Shown here: positions 10,325 to 18,484 of the stretch, piece by piece
Layout of the letters: every line of letters begins with the position of its first letter
How positions within the stretch are numbered: the first letter of the stretch is position 1
Assembly (NCBI GenBank): GCA_902571425.1
Contig: CACGBZ010000001.1
Location: 248,001-312,000, forward strand
DNA: 64,000 nucleotides
Reading direction: 5' to 3'
DNA from: an uncultured Pelagibacteraceae bacterium
Lineage (GTDB): Bacteria > Pseudomonadota > Alphaproteobacteria > Pelagibacterales > Pelagibacteraceae
Notes under the pieces: generated by a model
Databases searched by the model: none
Told to the model about the DNA's origin: nothing
What the model saw: the letters and a program-made list of their open reading frames with translations, nothing else
Translations under genes and position numbers: made by a program

Positions 10325-12148
10325 GTGGAAAAAATTATTACAAAATCATTCGCTAGATTAATGGGTCGAGGAACTCATAGAGGATTCATTACTTATGAAG
10401 AGTTAAGTAAATCTCTAGGAAAAAGAAACTTATCTGATGAAAATTTATCTAAGGCTTTTATTCACATATTAGATGAAAATATTACTTTGGTAGAAAAAAA
10501 ATCTGATTTTAAAATTTTAAGAAAAAAAGAGAGCTCAAATAAAGAGGAAGGAAGGACAATCGAAAAAAGTGACGACCCTATCAGAATGTATTTAAGAGAG
10601 ATGGGAGGAGTAGAGCTGCTTTCACGTGAGGGTGAGATTGCAATAGCAAAGAGAATTGAGGCAGGAAAAGATGTTATGCTTATTGCACTTTCTCAAACTC
10701 CTATAACTGCTCAGCAGTTTTTTGAATGGAATAAAAAATTACAAAATGATGAAATTTTAGTTAGAGAAATAATTGATATAGATACAAATTATATGGAGGA
10801 CGATTCTACAGGTCCAAGTGCGAAGCAAAAAAATGCTGGAGATGTTGATAAGGACGAAAACTCAAATGATGATGATGAAGAATTTAACCCAACTCTTGCC
10901 GCAATGGAAACAGAAATAAAGCCTAAAGTTTTAAAAACAGTTTTGAATTTAACAAAAGAATATACAAAACTAATCAAATATCAAAAAGAAAAATTAGATT
11001 GTGTATTAAGTTCAAAACTTTTTTCATCTGCAAAAGAAAAAAGTTACGAAAAAATTGTAAATGATATCTTAGCAAATATTAAAACATTACAATTATCACC
11101 TTCTGTATTAGAAGATTTGGTTCAAAAGCACTATAATGAAAATAAAAAAATTATATCTTTAGAGGGAAACTTACTAAGACTTGCAATAGATAATAAAATT
11201 TCTAGAAATGAATTTATAAAATTTTATATTGGTAATGAAATAAACCCTAATCTAAAAAAATTTCTAGATACAAACACAATTTGGAAACAATTTTTTAATA
11301 AAAATAAAAATGAATTTGTAAATATAAGAGAAAGATTAATCGAAATTAGTAATAAATTAGGAATTTCAGTAACAGACTTTAAAAAATTAGTAAGTAGAAT
11401 TCAAAAAGGTGAAAAAGAGTCAAGAATTGCTAAAAAAGAAATGGTAGAAGCAAACCTAAGATTGGTTATATCTATTGCGAAAAAATATACCAATAGAGGC
11501 CTTCAGTTTCTTGATTTAATTCAAGAAGGCAACATAGGATTGATGAAAGCAGTTGATAAATTTGAATATAGAAGAGGATATAAATTTTCTACTTATGCTA
11601 CTTGGTGGATTAGACAAGCTATAACAAGATCTATAGCCGACCAAGCAAGAACAATTAGAATACCAGTCCACATGATAGAAACAATTAATAAAATAGTTAG
11701 GACTCAAAGATTGATTTTAAGTGAATTTGGAAGAGAAGCTACTCCAGAAGAATTAGCAAAAAAATTAAGAATGCCTCTAGATAAAGTTAGAAAAGTTCTC
11801 AAAATATCAAAAGAACCAGTTTCATTGGAAAAACCAGTTGGTGATGAAGAGGATAGTAGTTTAGGAGATTTTATAGAAGATACTAAAGCTTTGGCTCCGT
11901 TAGAACAAGCAATTAAATCAAACCTAGGAGAAGCTACAACTAAAATTTTATCTACATTAACTCCAAGAGAGGAAAGAGTTTTAAGAATGAGATTTGGAGT
12001 TGGAATGAATACTGATCATACTTTAGAGGAAGTTGGATTACAGTTTTCAGTAACTAGAGAAAGAATTAGACAAATTGAAGCTAAAGCACTTAGAAAATTA
12101 AAACATCCAAGTAGATCGAAACAATTAAAAAGTTTTTTAGAAAGTTAG
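10325..12148 (+). CDS. rpoD: RNA polymerase primary sigma factor (sigma-70)
   Basis: A 607-residue housekeeping sigma factor. The GTG at 10325 is chosen because it gives a complete region 1.1 (residues ~1-60, with [13 protein letters not shown]). Region 1.2 is [22 protein letters not shown]. An acidic non-conserved insert with DNDDDEE-type runs is near residues 155-190. Region 2 spans [16 protein letters not shown] through [17 protein letters not shown] (core binding, -10 recognition). Region 3 contains [13 protein letters not shown]. Region 4 has the helix-turn-helix [28 protein letters not shown] (split motif) for -35 recognition. Two tRNA genes follow, the first only 5 nt downstream, suggesting read-through transcription. 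Confidence 0.98.
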   Translation: MEKIITKSFARLMGRGTHRGFITYEELSKSLGKRNLSDENLSKAFIHILDENITLVEKKSDFKILRKKESSNKEEGRTIEKSDDPIRMYLREMGGVELLSREGEIAIAKRIEAGKDVMLIALSQTPITAQQFFEWNKKLQNDEILVREIIDIDTNYMEDDSTGPSAKQKNAGDVDKDENSNDDDEEFNPTLAAMETEIKPKVLKTVLNLTKEYTKLIKYQKEKLDCVLSSKLFSSAKEKSYEKIVNDILANIKTLQLSPSVLEDLVQKHYNENKKIISLEGNLLRLAIDNKISRNEFIKFYIGNEINPNLKKFLDTNTIWKQFFNKNKNEFVNIRERLIEISNKLGISVTDFKKLVSRIQKGEKESRIAKKEMVEANLRLVISIAKKYTNRGLQFLDLIQEGNIGLMKAVDKFEYRRGYKFSTYATWWIRQAITRSIADQARTIRIPVHMIETINKIVRTQRLILSEFGREATPEELAKKLRMPLDKVRKVLKISKEPVSLEKPVGDEEDSSLGDFIEDTKALAPLEQAIKSNLGEATTKILSTLTPREERVLRMRFGVGMNTDHTLEEVGLQFSVTRERIRQIEAKALRKLKHPSRSKQLKSFLES

Positions 12149-12153
12149 TTCTT

Positions 12154-12228
12154 GGGCCGTTAGCTCAATAGTAGAGTACTGCATTGACATTGCAGGGGTA
12201 GTTGGAGCATAACCAACACGGCCCACCA
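12154..12228 (+). tRNA. tRNA-Val (GAC), with non-canonical D and T loops
   Basis: A 75-nt cloverleaf with encoded CCA. The acceptor stem GGGCCGT pairs perfectly with ACGGCCC. The D stem is GCTC/GAGT, the anticodon stem CTGCA/TGCAG encloses loop TTGACAT (anticodon GAC, Val), and the T stem GTTGG/CCAAC is perfect. The D loop, AATAGTA, has no GG pair, and the T loop, AGCATAA, lacks the usual TTC start. The conserved D-loop/T-loop elbow contacts therefore cannot form normally. All four stems are intact, so the gene is under selection for folding and does not look like a pseudogene. Amino acid identity is read only from the anticodon. Confidence 0.75.
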
Positions 12229-12287
12229 TGTAAAGATTATCTTTAATTGATAACTATAAAAAAATGATATAACTAATAATTAATTTT

Positions 12288-12364
12288 GGGCCTGTAGCTC
12301 AGTTGGTTAGAGCAGTACACTCATAATGTATTGGTCCCAGGTTCGAGTCCTGGCGGGCCCACCA
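12288..12364 (+). tRNA. tRNA-Ile (CAT, probably lysidine-modified); elongator Met is the alternative
   Basis: A canonical 77-nt tRNA with encoded CCA. The D loop AGTTGGTTA has the GG pair and the T arm CCAGG-TTCGAGT-CCTGG is standard. The anticodon loop is CTCATAA, anticodon CAT. C4-G69 and C5-G68 acceptor pairs, together with a TTGGTC variable region, match the minor isoleucine tRNA whose C34 is converted to lysidine by TilS. An elongator methionine tRNA shares the same anticodon loop and is not fully excluded. Confidence 0.8.
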
Positions 12365-12384
12365 AATTAAGTAAAATCACTAAA

Positions 12385-12978
12385 CTAATTTTTAGAAAAT
12401 TCCTCTAAAATTTCAAATAGAGCATTTATATTGCCATCGTTAGAATTTAAGATAGATGTAAATTCCTCCTTTTGTGTTCTTGCTAAACTAAGACCTTCGA
12501 TAATTAAATCTCTAATTAAAGGATTGTCTGAATTTTTTGTATAAACTCTCCAATCAATTTTCACCTCAGGTCTATCTTTAGTAGCAATCAAAACGCTATT
12601 AACTATTGTGTAAGTATCATTTAGGATTTTTTTGTTTCTAACTTCAATCTCAGGATTTGTATATTCTGCTAATCTACTTGAAAAACTTTTTAAAAAGTAA
12701 CTTTCGAATAAATTAGAGTAAGTATTTTTTTGTTCATCGTTAAGACTTTTTCTTGCAGCACCCAAAGAATAGAAACCAACTCCTCTTATATCCACAGTTT
12801 CCTTCGCAATTAATTTAAGTTTATTTATTTTTTCCTCTTTAGAGATTTTTTCAGATAATACTTGAGAAGCTCTATTCACTGTAGATTGAATAAAAACATC
12901 AGGGGAAATAGAGTATGCATTATTAGAATTTGTAAGAGATATAATTATAAATAGAGTTAAAATAAATATTTTTTGCAT
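12385..12978 (-). CDS. mlaC: Periplasmic phospholipid-binding protein MlaC (Ttg2D family)
   Basis: A 197-residue secreted protein: residues 1-23 form a signal peptide (MQKIFILTLFIIISLTNSNNAYS). The mature part has the MlaC pattern of helical N-terminal half with RGVGFYSLGAARKSL and a C-terminal sheet with VKIDWRVYTKN and IRDLIIEGLSLARTQKEEF. MlaC shuttles phospholipids between the outer-membrane MlaA complex and the inner-membrane MlaFEDB ABC transporter, keeping the outer leaflet asymmetric. The gene follows mlaA by 11 nt on the same strand; the transporter subunits are not in this window. Confidence 0.9.
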   Translation of the reverse strand: MQKIFILTLFIIISLTNSNNAYSISPDVFIQSTVNRASQVLSEKISKEEKINKLKLIAKETVDIRGVGFYSLGAARKSLNDEQKNTYSNLFESYFLKSFSSRLAEYTNPEIEVRNKKILNDTYTIVNSVLIATKDRPEVKIDWRVYTKNSDNPLIRDLIIEGLSLARTQKEEFTSILNSNDGNINALFEILEEFSKN

Positions 12979-12990
12979 TTAATTATTAAT

Positions 12991-13779
12991 TTATTTTGTA
13001 TCTATTTCTTCCCAATCACCATCTTCTTTAAAAATTACTTCTATACTTCCTCTTTGAATATTTTTAATTTTATTTTCTCTGTCTTGTGTATACAAACTTC
13101 TCACAGAAGCATAAAAATCTACAGAATTTTTTTCTAAATTATCTAATGATTCAATATTGTTTGCTCTAAATTCTACGCCTGATAATATTTTTGTAACAGC
13201 AAACAATTCACCATCTAAATATTCATTATTACCATTTACTGAAATATTATAATAAGGATCACCACCCATTACATTGACGAACATTCCTGCAGTATCTCTA
13301 ATTGTTGATGGTCCTAAAACTGGTAAAACTAAATAGCAACCTGGGCCTACCCCCCAAGCTCCGAGTGTTTGTCCGTAATCTTCTTTAACATATTTTGGAA
13401 AACCCATTTCAGATGCAGGATCAAATATACCCAGTATTCCAAGTGTTGTGTTTACAACAAGTCTTCCTGTATTAATTGCTGCTAGTTTGATGTCTCCCTG
13501 TAACACATTATTTGGAATAGTTATTAAAGTTGAGAGATTATTTAAAACATTACTAGTTCCTCTTTTAATAGGTGCTGGTAAAGCCCTATAACTTTTAGAA
13601 ACCGGTTTAAGAATAGCTTTATCTAAACCTTGGTTTAATGCAAAGGTTGCTCTGTTTAAAGGCTCAAAGCAATCTTTAGTAGATTCATTTTTTTTCGATA
13701 ATTCTAATTTTCCATCTGACCCCGCTAGAGCGTTTGCGGTAAGAAAGAAGAATAAAAAGATTATTTTTAAAGTTCTCAT
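12991..13779 (-). CDS. mlaA: Phospholipid transport outer-membrane component MlaA (VacJ family)
   Basis: A 262-residue VacJ/MlaA protein with the family signature FEPLNRATFALNQGLDKA, TSNVLNNLSTLITIPN, GDIKLAAINTGRLVVNTTLG and DYGQTLGAWGVGPGCYLVLP (short motifs across residues ~37-160). MlaA forms a channel in the outer membrane that removes mislocalised phospholipid and hands it to MlaC, whose gene follows directly. The signal sequence ends ANALAGS without a lipobox cysteine, so unlike the E. coli lipoprotein this copy seems to be cleaved by the ordinary signal peptidase. Start ATG at 13779 keeps the whole signal peptide. Confidence 0.92.
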   Translation of the reverse strand: MRTLKIIFLFFFLTANALAGSDGKLELSKKNESTKDCFEPLNRATFALNQGLDKAILKPVSKSYRALPAPIKRGTSNVLNNLSTLITIPNNVLQGDIKLAAINTGRLVVNTTLGILGIFDPASEMGFPKYVKEDYGQTLGAWGVGPGCYLVLPVLGPSTIRDTAGMFVNVMGGDPYYNISVNGNNEYLDGELFAVTKILSGVEFRANNIESLDNLEKNSVDFYASVRSLYTQDRENKIKNIQRGSIEVIFKEDGDWEEIDTK

Positions 13780-13882
13780 TATTTATTGAATTATATATTG
13801 TTTATTTATGTAAAGTAAATCAACATTTAGTGCTAAAAATGACTTAAATATGGCCTAAAAATTATCTAATAATACAACCTAT

Positions 13883-14626
13883 ATGAGTTTAAAAATTATT
13901 TCAAATTATTCACCTAATTTTAATTCAAAAAAAAGAAAAAAAAATGAAATAAAATTTTTAATTTTCCATTATACAGGTATGAAGAAAGAGTCTGAAGCGA
14001 TTAAAAAATTAACAAATTTCGAATCTGATGTTAGTTGCCATTATTTCATAAAAAAAGGAGGGGAAACTTTAGTTACTGTTCCTGATTTATATATATCGTG
14101 GCATGCAGGTAAATCTCAATGGAAAAATTTTAAATCATTGAATAAATATTCTATAGGTATAGAAGTTAGTAATCCAGGTCATAATTTCAATTATAAAAAA
14201 TTTTCTAAAAACCAGGTTCAATCAATTAAAAAATTAAGCAAATTTTTAATAAAAAAATATAAAATTAAAAGTAAAAATATCTTAGGGCATTCTGATATAG
14301 CTCCAGAAAGAAAAAAAGATCCAGGAGAGAAATTTCCTTGGAAAGAACTTGCTAAGCAAAATATAGGTTTATGGCATTCAATATCTGCTCAAACACTAAG
14401 AAAAAATAGAAAAATAAAATTAGACAAAGTTAGTGATAAAATGTTTTTTAACAATCTATCTAAAATTGGATATATAACAAAAAATAATAGAGATATTTCT
14501 AATAGAAAGTTCAAAGATTATATTGTTAAGGCTTTTCAAAGAAGGTTTAGACAGGAATTGATTAATGGAAAAATAGATAGAGAATGTTTAATTATTAGTG
14601 AAAATTTAGCAAATAAATTTAAATAA
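13883..14626 (+). CDS. N-acetylmuramoyl-L-alanine amidase, AmpD/AmiD type
   Basis: A 247-residue Amidase_2 zinc enzyme that cuts the bond between muramic acid and the stem peptide. Zinc and catalytic positions are visible as FHYTGM, the SCHYFI segment, WHAGKS, and the C-terminal GHSDIAPERKKDPGEKFPW, which carries the second zinc His and the Asp/Lys region. A C-terminal helical region (about residues 190-247) resembles a peptidoglycan-binding domain. No signal peptide is evident, so it is more likely a cytoplasmic recycling enzyme acting on anhydromuropeptides (AmpD role) than a periplasmic autolysin. It sits immediately before rnpB and the dcw cluster. Confidence 0.88.
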   Translation: MSLKIISNYSPNFNSKKRKKNEIKFLIFHYTGMKKESEAIKKLTNFESDVSCHYFIKKGGETLVTVPDLYISWHAGKSQWKNFKSLNKYSIGIEVSNPGHNFNYKKFSKNQVQSIKKLSKFLIKKYKIKSKNILGHSDIAPERKKDPGEKFPWKELAKQNIGLWHSISAQTLRKNRKIKLDKVSDKMFFNNLSKIGYITKNNRDISNRKFKDYIVKAFQRRFRQELINGKIDRECLIISENLANKFK

Positions 14627-14665
14627 AATTTCTTGAACTTTCTAAGATTACCACTAAATTAAGAA

Positions 14666-15022
14666 CGCCAGATAAATGACTTATCGCTTTAATCACTTTT
14701 AAAGAGGAAAGTCCGGGCTCTACAAGGACACAGTGCCAGGTAATACCTGGCGGGGGAAACCCTAGGGACAGTGCCACAGAAAATAAACCGCCATAACATG
14801 GCAAGGGTGAAAAGGTGTGGTAAGAGCACACCGGTTCTATTGGTAACAATGAACGCTGGAAAACCCCACTGAGAGCAAGACTAAGTAGAGATGACATTGT
14901 TGAAAAACTAAAAGCCGTCCTTGGCTAGTCATCAGGGTTAGTTGCTTGAGCTTAAGAGTGATCTTAAGCCTAGACAAATGATAGGTTTAAATGACAGAAC
15001 CCGGCTTACAGTTTATCTGGCA
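14666..15022 (+). ncRNA. rnpB: RNase P RNA (M1 RNA, type A)
   Basis: The catalytic RNA of RNase P, which trims tRNA 5' leaders. The universally conserved GAGGAAAGTCCGGGCTC is at 14704-14720 and its distal partner ACAGAACCCGGCTTACAG at about 14994-15011. Helix P1 is formed by GCCAGATAAA (14667-14676) and TTTATCTGGC (15012-15021), which fixes both ends within a few bases. The roughly 357-nt length fits bacterial type A. No strong rho-independent terminator follows. The 180 bases after it hold only the mraZ promoter region. Confidence 0.96.
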
Positions 15023-15129
15023 CTTTAAATTAAAATATCACTTCAAGTTTCTTAGTTTGTTCTCATTTTATAAGTTCCAGTGTTTATTTTCTTTATTATT
15101 AAACCAAAAAAGATCTTAAATAATAGGTA

Positions 15130-15183
15130 TTGACGTCTAGTTGTAAAACCCATAATATCCCATAAATTCCCATTTATATGGGA
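15130..15183 (+). promoter_or_regulatory. mraZ promoter with three 10-bp-phased MraZ boxes
   Basis: A sigma-70 promoter is readable as TTGACG (15130-15135), a 17-bp spacer and TAATAT (15153-15158), predicting a start near 15165. CCCAT occurs at 15149-15153, 15159-15163 and 15169-15173, exactly 10 bp apart, with a facing TGGG at 15179-15182. On the complementary strand these are TGGG boxes with one helical turn spacing, the arrangement known for MraZ binding. Because they straddle the -10 and start site, bound MraZ should repress the whole dcw transcript. Sequence is observed; repression is inferred. Confidence 0.8.
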
Positions 15184-15202
15184 ATAAAGGAATTTATGTT
15201 TT

Positions 15203-15661
15203 ATGTTTTTATCAACATACGAAAACAAATTAGACAAAAAAGGGAGAGTATCTGTGCCTGCTAGTTTCAGGTCACATTTATCCAACTTAGGTTACAATGG
15301 CGTTATTTGTTATCCATCATTTAATAACCCATCTATAGAAGCATGTTCCCAAGATAGAATTGAAAAAATTTCTTCAGCAATTGACTCCTTAAATCCCTTT
15401 GAGGAAAAAAGAGATTACTTTGCAACATCAATATTAGCAGAAAGTATAAATTTGCAATTTGATAGTGAGGGCAGAATTTCACTTTCATCAAAATTATTAA
15501 AACATGCAAAAATAAAAAATAGCATGTTGTTTGTTGGTCAAGGCCAAACATTTCAAATATGGGAGCCAACAGCATTTGAAAAATTTAAGATAGCAGCGAG
15601 GAAAAAAGCAAAGATTAATCGTGGTAATCTTAAATGGGAGCTTCAACATAACAAACAATAG
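15203..15661 (+). CDS. mraZ: Transcriptional regulator MraZ
   Basis: A 152-residue protein with two AbrB-like MraZ repeats: the first has NKLDKKGRVSVPASFR (residues ~8-23) and the second has INLQFDSEGRISLSSKLL (~89-106). MraZ assembles into a ring that binds repeated TGGG sites and represses the division and cell-wall operon in other bacteria. The phased boxes at 15149-15182, directly upstream, are its expected target. An AAAGG sits 12 nt before the chosen ATG. It is followed 10 nt later by ftsZ, not by rsmH as in most bacteria. Confidence 0.95.
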   Translation: MFLSTYENKLDKKGRVSVPASFRSHLSNLGYNGVICYPSFNNPSIEACSQDRIEKISSAIDSLNPFEEKRDYFATSILAESINLQFDSEGRISLSSKLLKHAKIKNSMLFVGQGQTFQIWEPTAFEKFKIAARKKAKINRGNLKWELQHNKQ

Positions 15662-15671
15662 GGGATAAAAG

Positions 15672-17153
15672 ATGACAATTAATTTTAAAGCACCAGAGAT
15701 AAAAGAGCTACAGCCACGACTACTAGTTTTAGGAGTTGGTGGAGCTGGCGGAAATGCAATTAACGAAATGATAGAAAATAATCTACAAGGAGTAGAATTT
15801 ATTGCAGTAAATACTGATGCTCAAGATTTAAAATTAAGTAAAGCAAAAACAAGAATTCAAATTGGTTTAAATTTAACAAAAGGTTTAGGAGCAGGAGCAA
15901 AACTTGATATTGGACAAGCTGCAGCTGATGAATCTTTAAATGAAATTGTAAATACACTTCAAGGTGCAAATATGGTTTTTATAGCAGCTGGTATGGGTGG
16001 TGGAACAGGTACTGGTGCTGCCCATGTCATTGCAAGGGCTGCGAAAGAATTAAATATATTAACTGTAGGTGTTGTGACTCTTCCATTTTTATACGAAGGC
16101 CCCTCTAGAATGAGAAGAGCACAACAAGGTTTGGAGGAATTAAGAAAACATGTTGATACAATAATTGTTATTCCAAATCAAAATTTGTTTAAAATAGCAA
16201 ATGAACAAACAACTTTTGAAGAGTCATTCAACTTATCAAACAACGTTTTGATGCATGGTGTTCAAAGTATCACTGATTTGATGGTTAGACCTGGTTTAAT
16301 TAACTTAGATTTTGCTGATGTTGAAACTGTTATGGCAGCAATGGGCAAAGCTATGATGGGAACAGGAGAAGCCGAAGGTGAAGGTAGAGCTTTAAAAGCA
16401 GCAGAGATGGCAATTAGTAATCCGTTAATAGATGATTATACTTTAAAAGGTGCAAAAGGTTTACTAGTAAACATTACTGGCGGTAAAGATCTTAAACTTT
16501 TTGAAGTTGATGAGGCTGTAAATAAAGTAAGAGCTGAGGTCGATCCAGAAGCAGAGTTAATTATTGGTGCAATTACTGATACAGAACTTGATGGAAAAAT
16601 GAGAGTTTCAATTGTTGCAACTTCTTTGGACGGCCAGCAACCTGAGTCAAAATCTGTAGTAAACATGGTCCACAGAATCCAAAATCGTAATCCAGGTTAC
16701 TCAGATTTTTCAAATATGGGGTCGTCTCAGTCATTCAATTTTTCAAACACAACAGCATCAAACCCAATTACACATGGTGCTAATGCTTTAAAACTTGAAA
16801 ATGAGATTATCCAAGAGAGACAAGCTGAAAGTTCTCATAATCAGATGATGAATGAAGAAGTTATCCAAAACACTAGCATGGAAAGTGAAAGTATAGTTGA
16901 GGATAATTCAGTTAATGAAATAGAAAGATCTTTTGCGCAAGAGGCTATGGAGACTCCACATGAAGAAATTAAGGAGACTAATAGCGAGGAAGAAGCTTCT
17001 AATGATCTAAGAGAGTTTGGAGTTGATTCTGATTCACCGGATTTATTTAGCTCAGAAGATGAGAATTCAAGTTCCGAAGATTTATTGTCCTCAAACGAAG
17101 AAGAAGAGGATGATCTAGAGATACCAGCATTCTTAAGAAGACAAAAAAATTAA
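15672..17153 (+). CDS. ftsZ: Cell division protein FtsZ
   Basis: A 493-residue tubulin-like GTPase that forms the Z ring. The GTP signature GGGTGTGA is at residues 109-116 and the T7 loop [11 protein letters not shown] follows in the C-terminal half of the core. After about residue 330 comes a long linker, very rich in Glu, Ser and Asn. The extreme C-terminus [11 protein letters not shown] is the conserved tail that binds FtsA and other ring proteins. In most alphaproteobacteria ftsZ lies between ftsA and lpxC; here it is the second gene of the cluster, between mraZ and rsmH, so its expression is probably tied to MraZ. Confidence 0.98.
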   Translation: MTINFKAPEIKELQPRLLVLGVGGAGGNAINEMIENNLQGVEFIAVNTDAQDLKLSKAKTRIQIGLNLTKGLGAGAKLDIGQAAADESLNEIVNTLQGANMVFIAAGMGGGTGTGAAHVIARAAKELNILTVGVVTLPFLYEGPSRMRRAQQGLEELRKHVDTIIVIPNQNLFKIANEQTTFEESFNLSNNVLMHGVQSITDLMVRPGLINLDFADVETVMAAMGKAMMGTGEAEGEGRALKAAEMAISNPLIDDYTLKGAKGLLVNITGGKDLKLFEVDEAVNKVRAEVDPEAELIIGAITDTELDGKMRVSIVATSLDGQQPESKSVVNMVHRIQNRNPGYSDFSNMGSSQSFNFSNTTASNPITHGANALKLENEIIQERQAESSHNQMMNEEVIQNTSMESESIVEDNSVNEIERSFAQEAMETPHEEIKETNSEEEASNDLREFGVDSDSPDLFSSEDENSSSEDLLSSNEEEEDDLEIPAFLRRQKN

Positions 17154-17171
17154 TGGTCTTCCAAGAAATAA

Positions 17172-18182
17172 ATGGACGCCACCTTAGTACCGAAAATGCA
17201 AAAGCATTATCCGGTACTGCTAAAAGAAATTATTAGCGTTATTTCCCCTCAACATGGTGGCACATTTATCGATTGTACTTTCGGTCAAGGCGGTTATTCC
17301 AAAAAAATTTTAGATTTTAAAAATACAAACGTAATAGCTTTAGATAGAGATATAGAGAGTACAAAAATTGCTAACCAATTAAAAGAAAGTTTTGAAGATA
17401 GATTTATTTTTAAAAATATTAAATTTAGTCAATTAAATAATTTAAAGCTTAAAAACGAAAACATAAGAGGAATAATTTTTGATCTTGGTTATTCTTATAC
17501 TCAAATTAAAGACCCGCAAAAAGGACTATCATTTGAAGCAGATGGCAAATTAAATATGCAGCTTGGATTAAATAGTTATTCAGCAGAGGATGCAATAAAC
17601 AAACTTGATGAAAAAGAATTAGAAAAGATTTTTAAATTTTTTGGAGATGAAAAAGAAGCAAAATACATTGCAAGAAATATTATAAAAGAGAGATTAAAAA
17701 ATAAAATTGATACAAAAATTTTAGTTGAAATTATTGATAAATCAAAAAAAAGAAAAAATTTTAAAGTGCATAATGCGACTAAGGTTTTTCAAGCACTTAG
17801 AATATTTGTGAATAAAGAAATAAGTGAGTTAATTCTTGGACTTATCAATGCTTCCAAAGTTTTAAAAAAAGGTGGTGTTTTAGGTGTAGTCACATTTCAC
17901 TCTTTAGAAGATAAAATAGTAAAATATTTTTTTAAAAGTCTTTCTGAAAATAAAAGTATTTCAAGATATAGCCCAATTTTAGAACAAGCAGAAACATTAT
18001 TTAATTTAATTCAAAAAAAACCAATAACTCCTTCGGATGAAGAGATAATTGAAAATCCACCATCAAGATCTGCTAAATTTAGATATGCAATAAAAAAAAC
18101 TGATTTTTATAATTTTGATACAGATATAAAGGAGCAGTTTAAAAATTATATTGAAATTGAGAATTATGGAGACAAATTATGA
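17172..18182 (+). CDS. rsmH: 16S rRNA (cytosine1402-N4)-methyltransferase
   Basis: A 336-residue RsmH/MraW enzyme that uses S-adenosylmethionine to methylate N4 of C1402 in 16S rRNA. The family start HYPVLLKEI is at residues 12-20, the SAM-binding [15 protein letters not shown] at ~29-43, and the signature [12 protein letters not shown] and PPSRSAKFR are near the C-terminus. ATG at 17172 is used; an in-frame ATG at 17196 (residue 9) would remove eight residues and cannot be excluded, as neither has a clear Shine-Dalgarno. Its end overlaps ftsL by 4 nt. Confidence 0.95.
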   Translation: MDATLVPKMQKHYPVLLKEIISVISPQHGGTFIDCTFGQGGYSKKILDFKNTNVIALDRDIESTKIANQLKESFEDRFIFKNIKFSQLNNLKLKNENIRGIIFDLGYSYTQIKDPQKGLSFEADGKLNMQLGLNSYSAEDAINKLDEKELEKIFKFFGDEKEAKYIARNIIKERLKNKIDTKILVEIIDKSKKRKNFKVHNATKVFQALRIFVNKEISELILGLINASKVLKKGGVLGVVTFHSLEDKIVKYFFKSLSENKSISRYSPILEQAETLFNLIQKKPITPSDEEIIENPPSRSAKFRYAIKKTDFYNFDTDIKEQFKNYIEIENYGDKL

Positions 18183-18484
18183 AAAAATTTGTTCTAGCAG
18201 CACTAATTTTTTTTTTAGTCTTATCAACTGCAATAATAAAAAATACGACTAAACAGATTGAAGATGAAATATTTACAGCAAAAGAGAATATTAGAGTTTT
18301 AAAGTCTGAATTTGAAAATATATCCTTGGAGTATGATTATTTAAGTTCCTCAGAAAGGTTAATTGAATATCAGTCTCAGTATTTTGAGGATGAGTTAATT
18401 CAAATAAATATAAACGATATAAGAGTCTACAATATATTAAATGATGTAAATAAAATTCAAAATTTTAAAATTATTAAAGAGTAA
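18179..18484 (+). CDS. ftsL: Probable cell division protein FtsL
   Basis: A 101-residue protein with one transmembrane helix (about residues 4-20) followed by a heptad-like, Glu/Lys-rich coiled-coil region (about 22-65). Sequence identity to known FtsL is hard to judge by eye, as usual for this fast-evolving family. The call rests on topology, size and position: it overlaps rsmH by 4 nt and ftsI by one base, exactly the ftsL slot. FtsL joins FtsB and FtsQ to activate septal peptidoglycan synthesis by FtsW and FtsI. Confidence 0.85.
   Translation: MKKFVLAALIFFLVLSTAIIKNTTKQIEDEIFTAKENIRVLKSEFENISLEYDYLSSSERLIEYQSQYFEDELIQININDIRVYNILNDVNKIQNFKIIKE

Noticed and set aside
13801-13882. Possible riboswitch or sRNA in the mlaA-amidase gap
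   Set aside because: The gap is AT-rich, 103 bp, with no stable stem or known aptamer consensus; it probably just holds divergent promoters.
14619-14897. Minus-strand 92-codon open frame
   Set aside because: It lies within RNase P RNA, whose conserved sequence explains the open frame.
15052-15285. Minus-strand 77-codon open frame over the mraZ promoter
   Set aside because: It covers the mraZ promoter and start in antisense and matches no family.
15333-15575. Minus-strand 80-codon frame inside mraZ
   Set aside because: Shadow of the mraZ coding strand.
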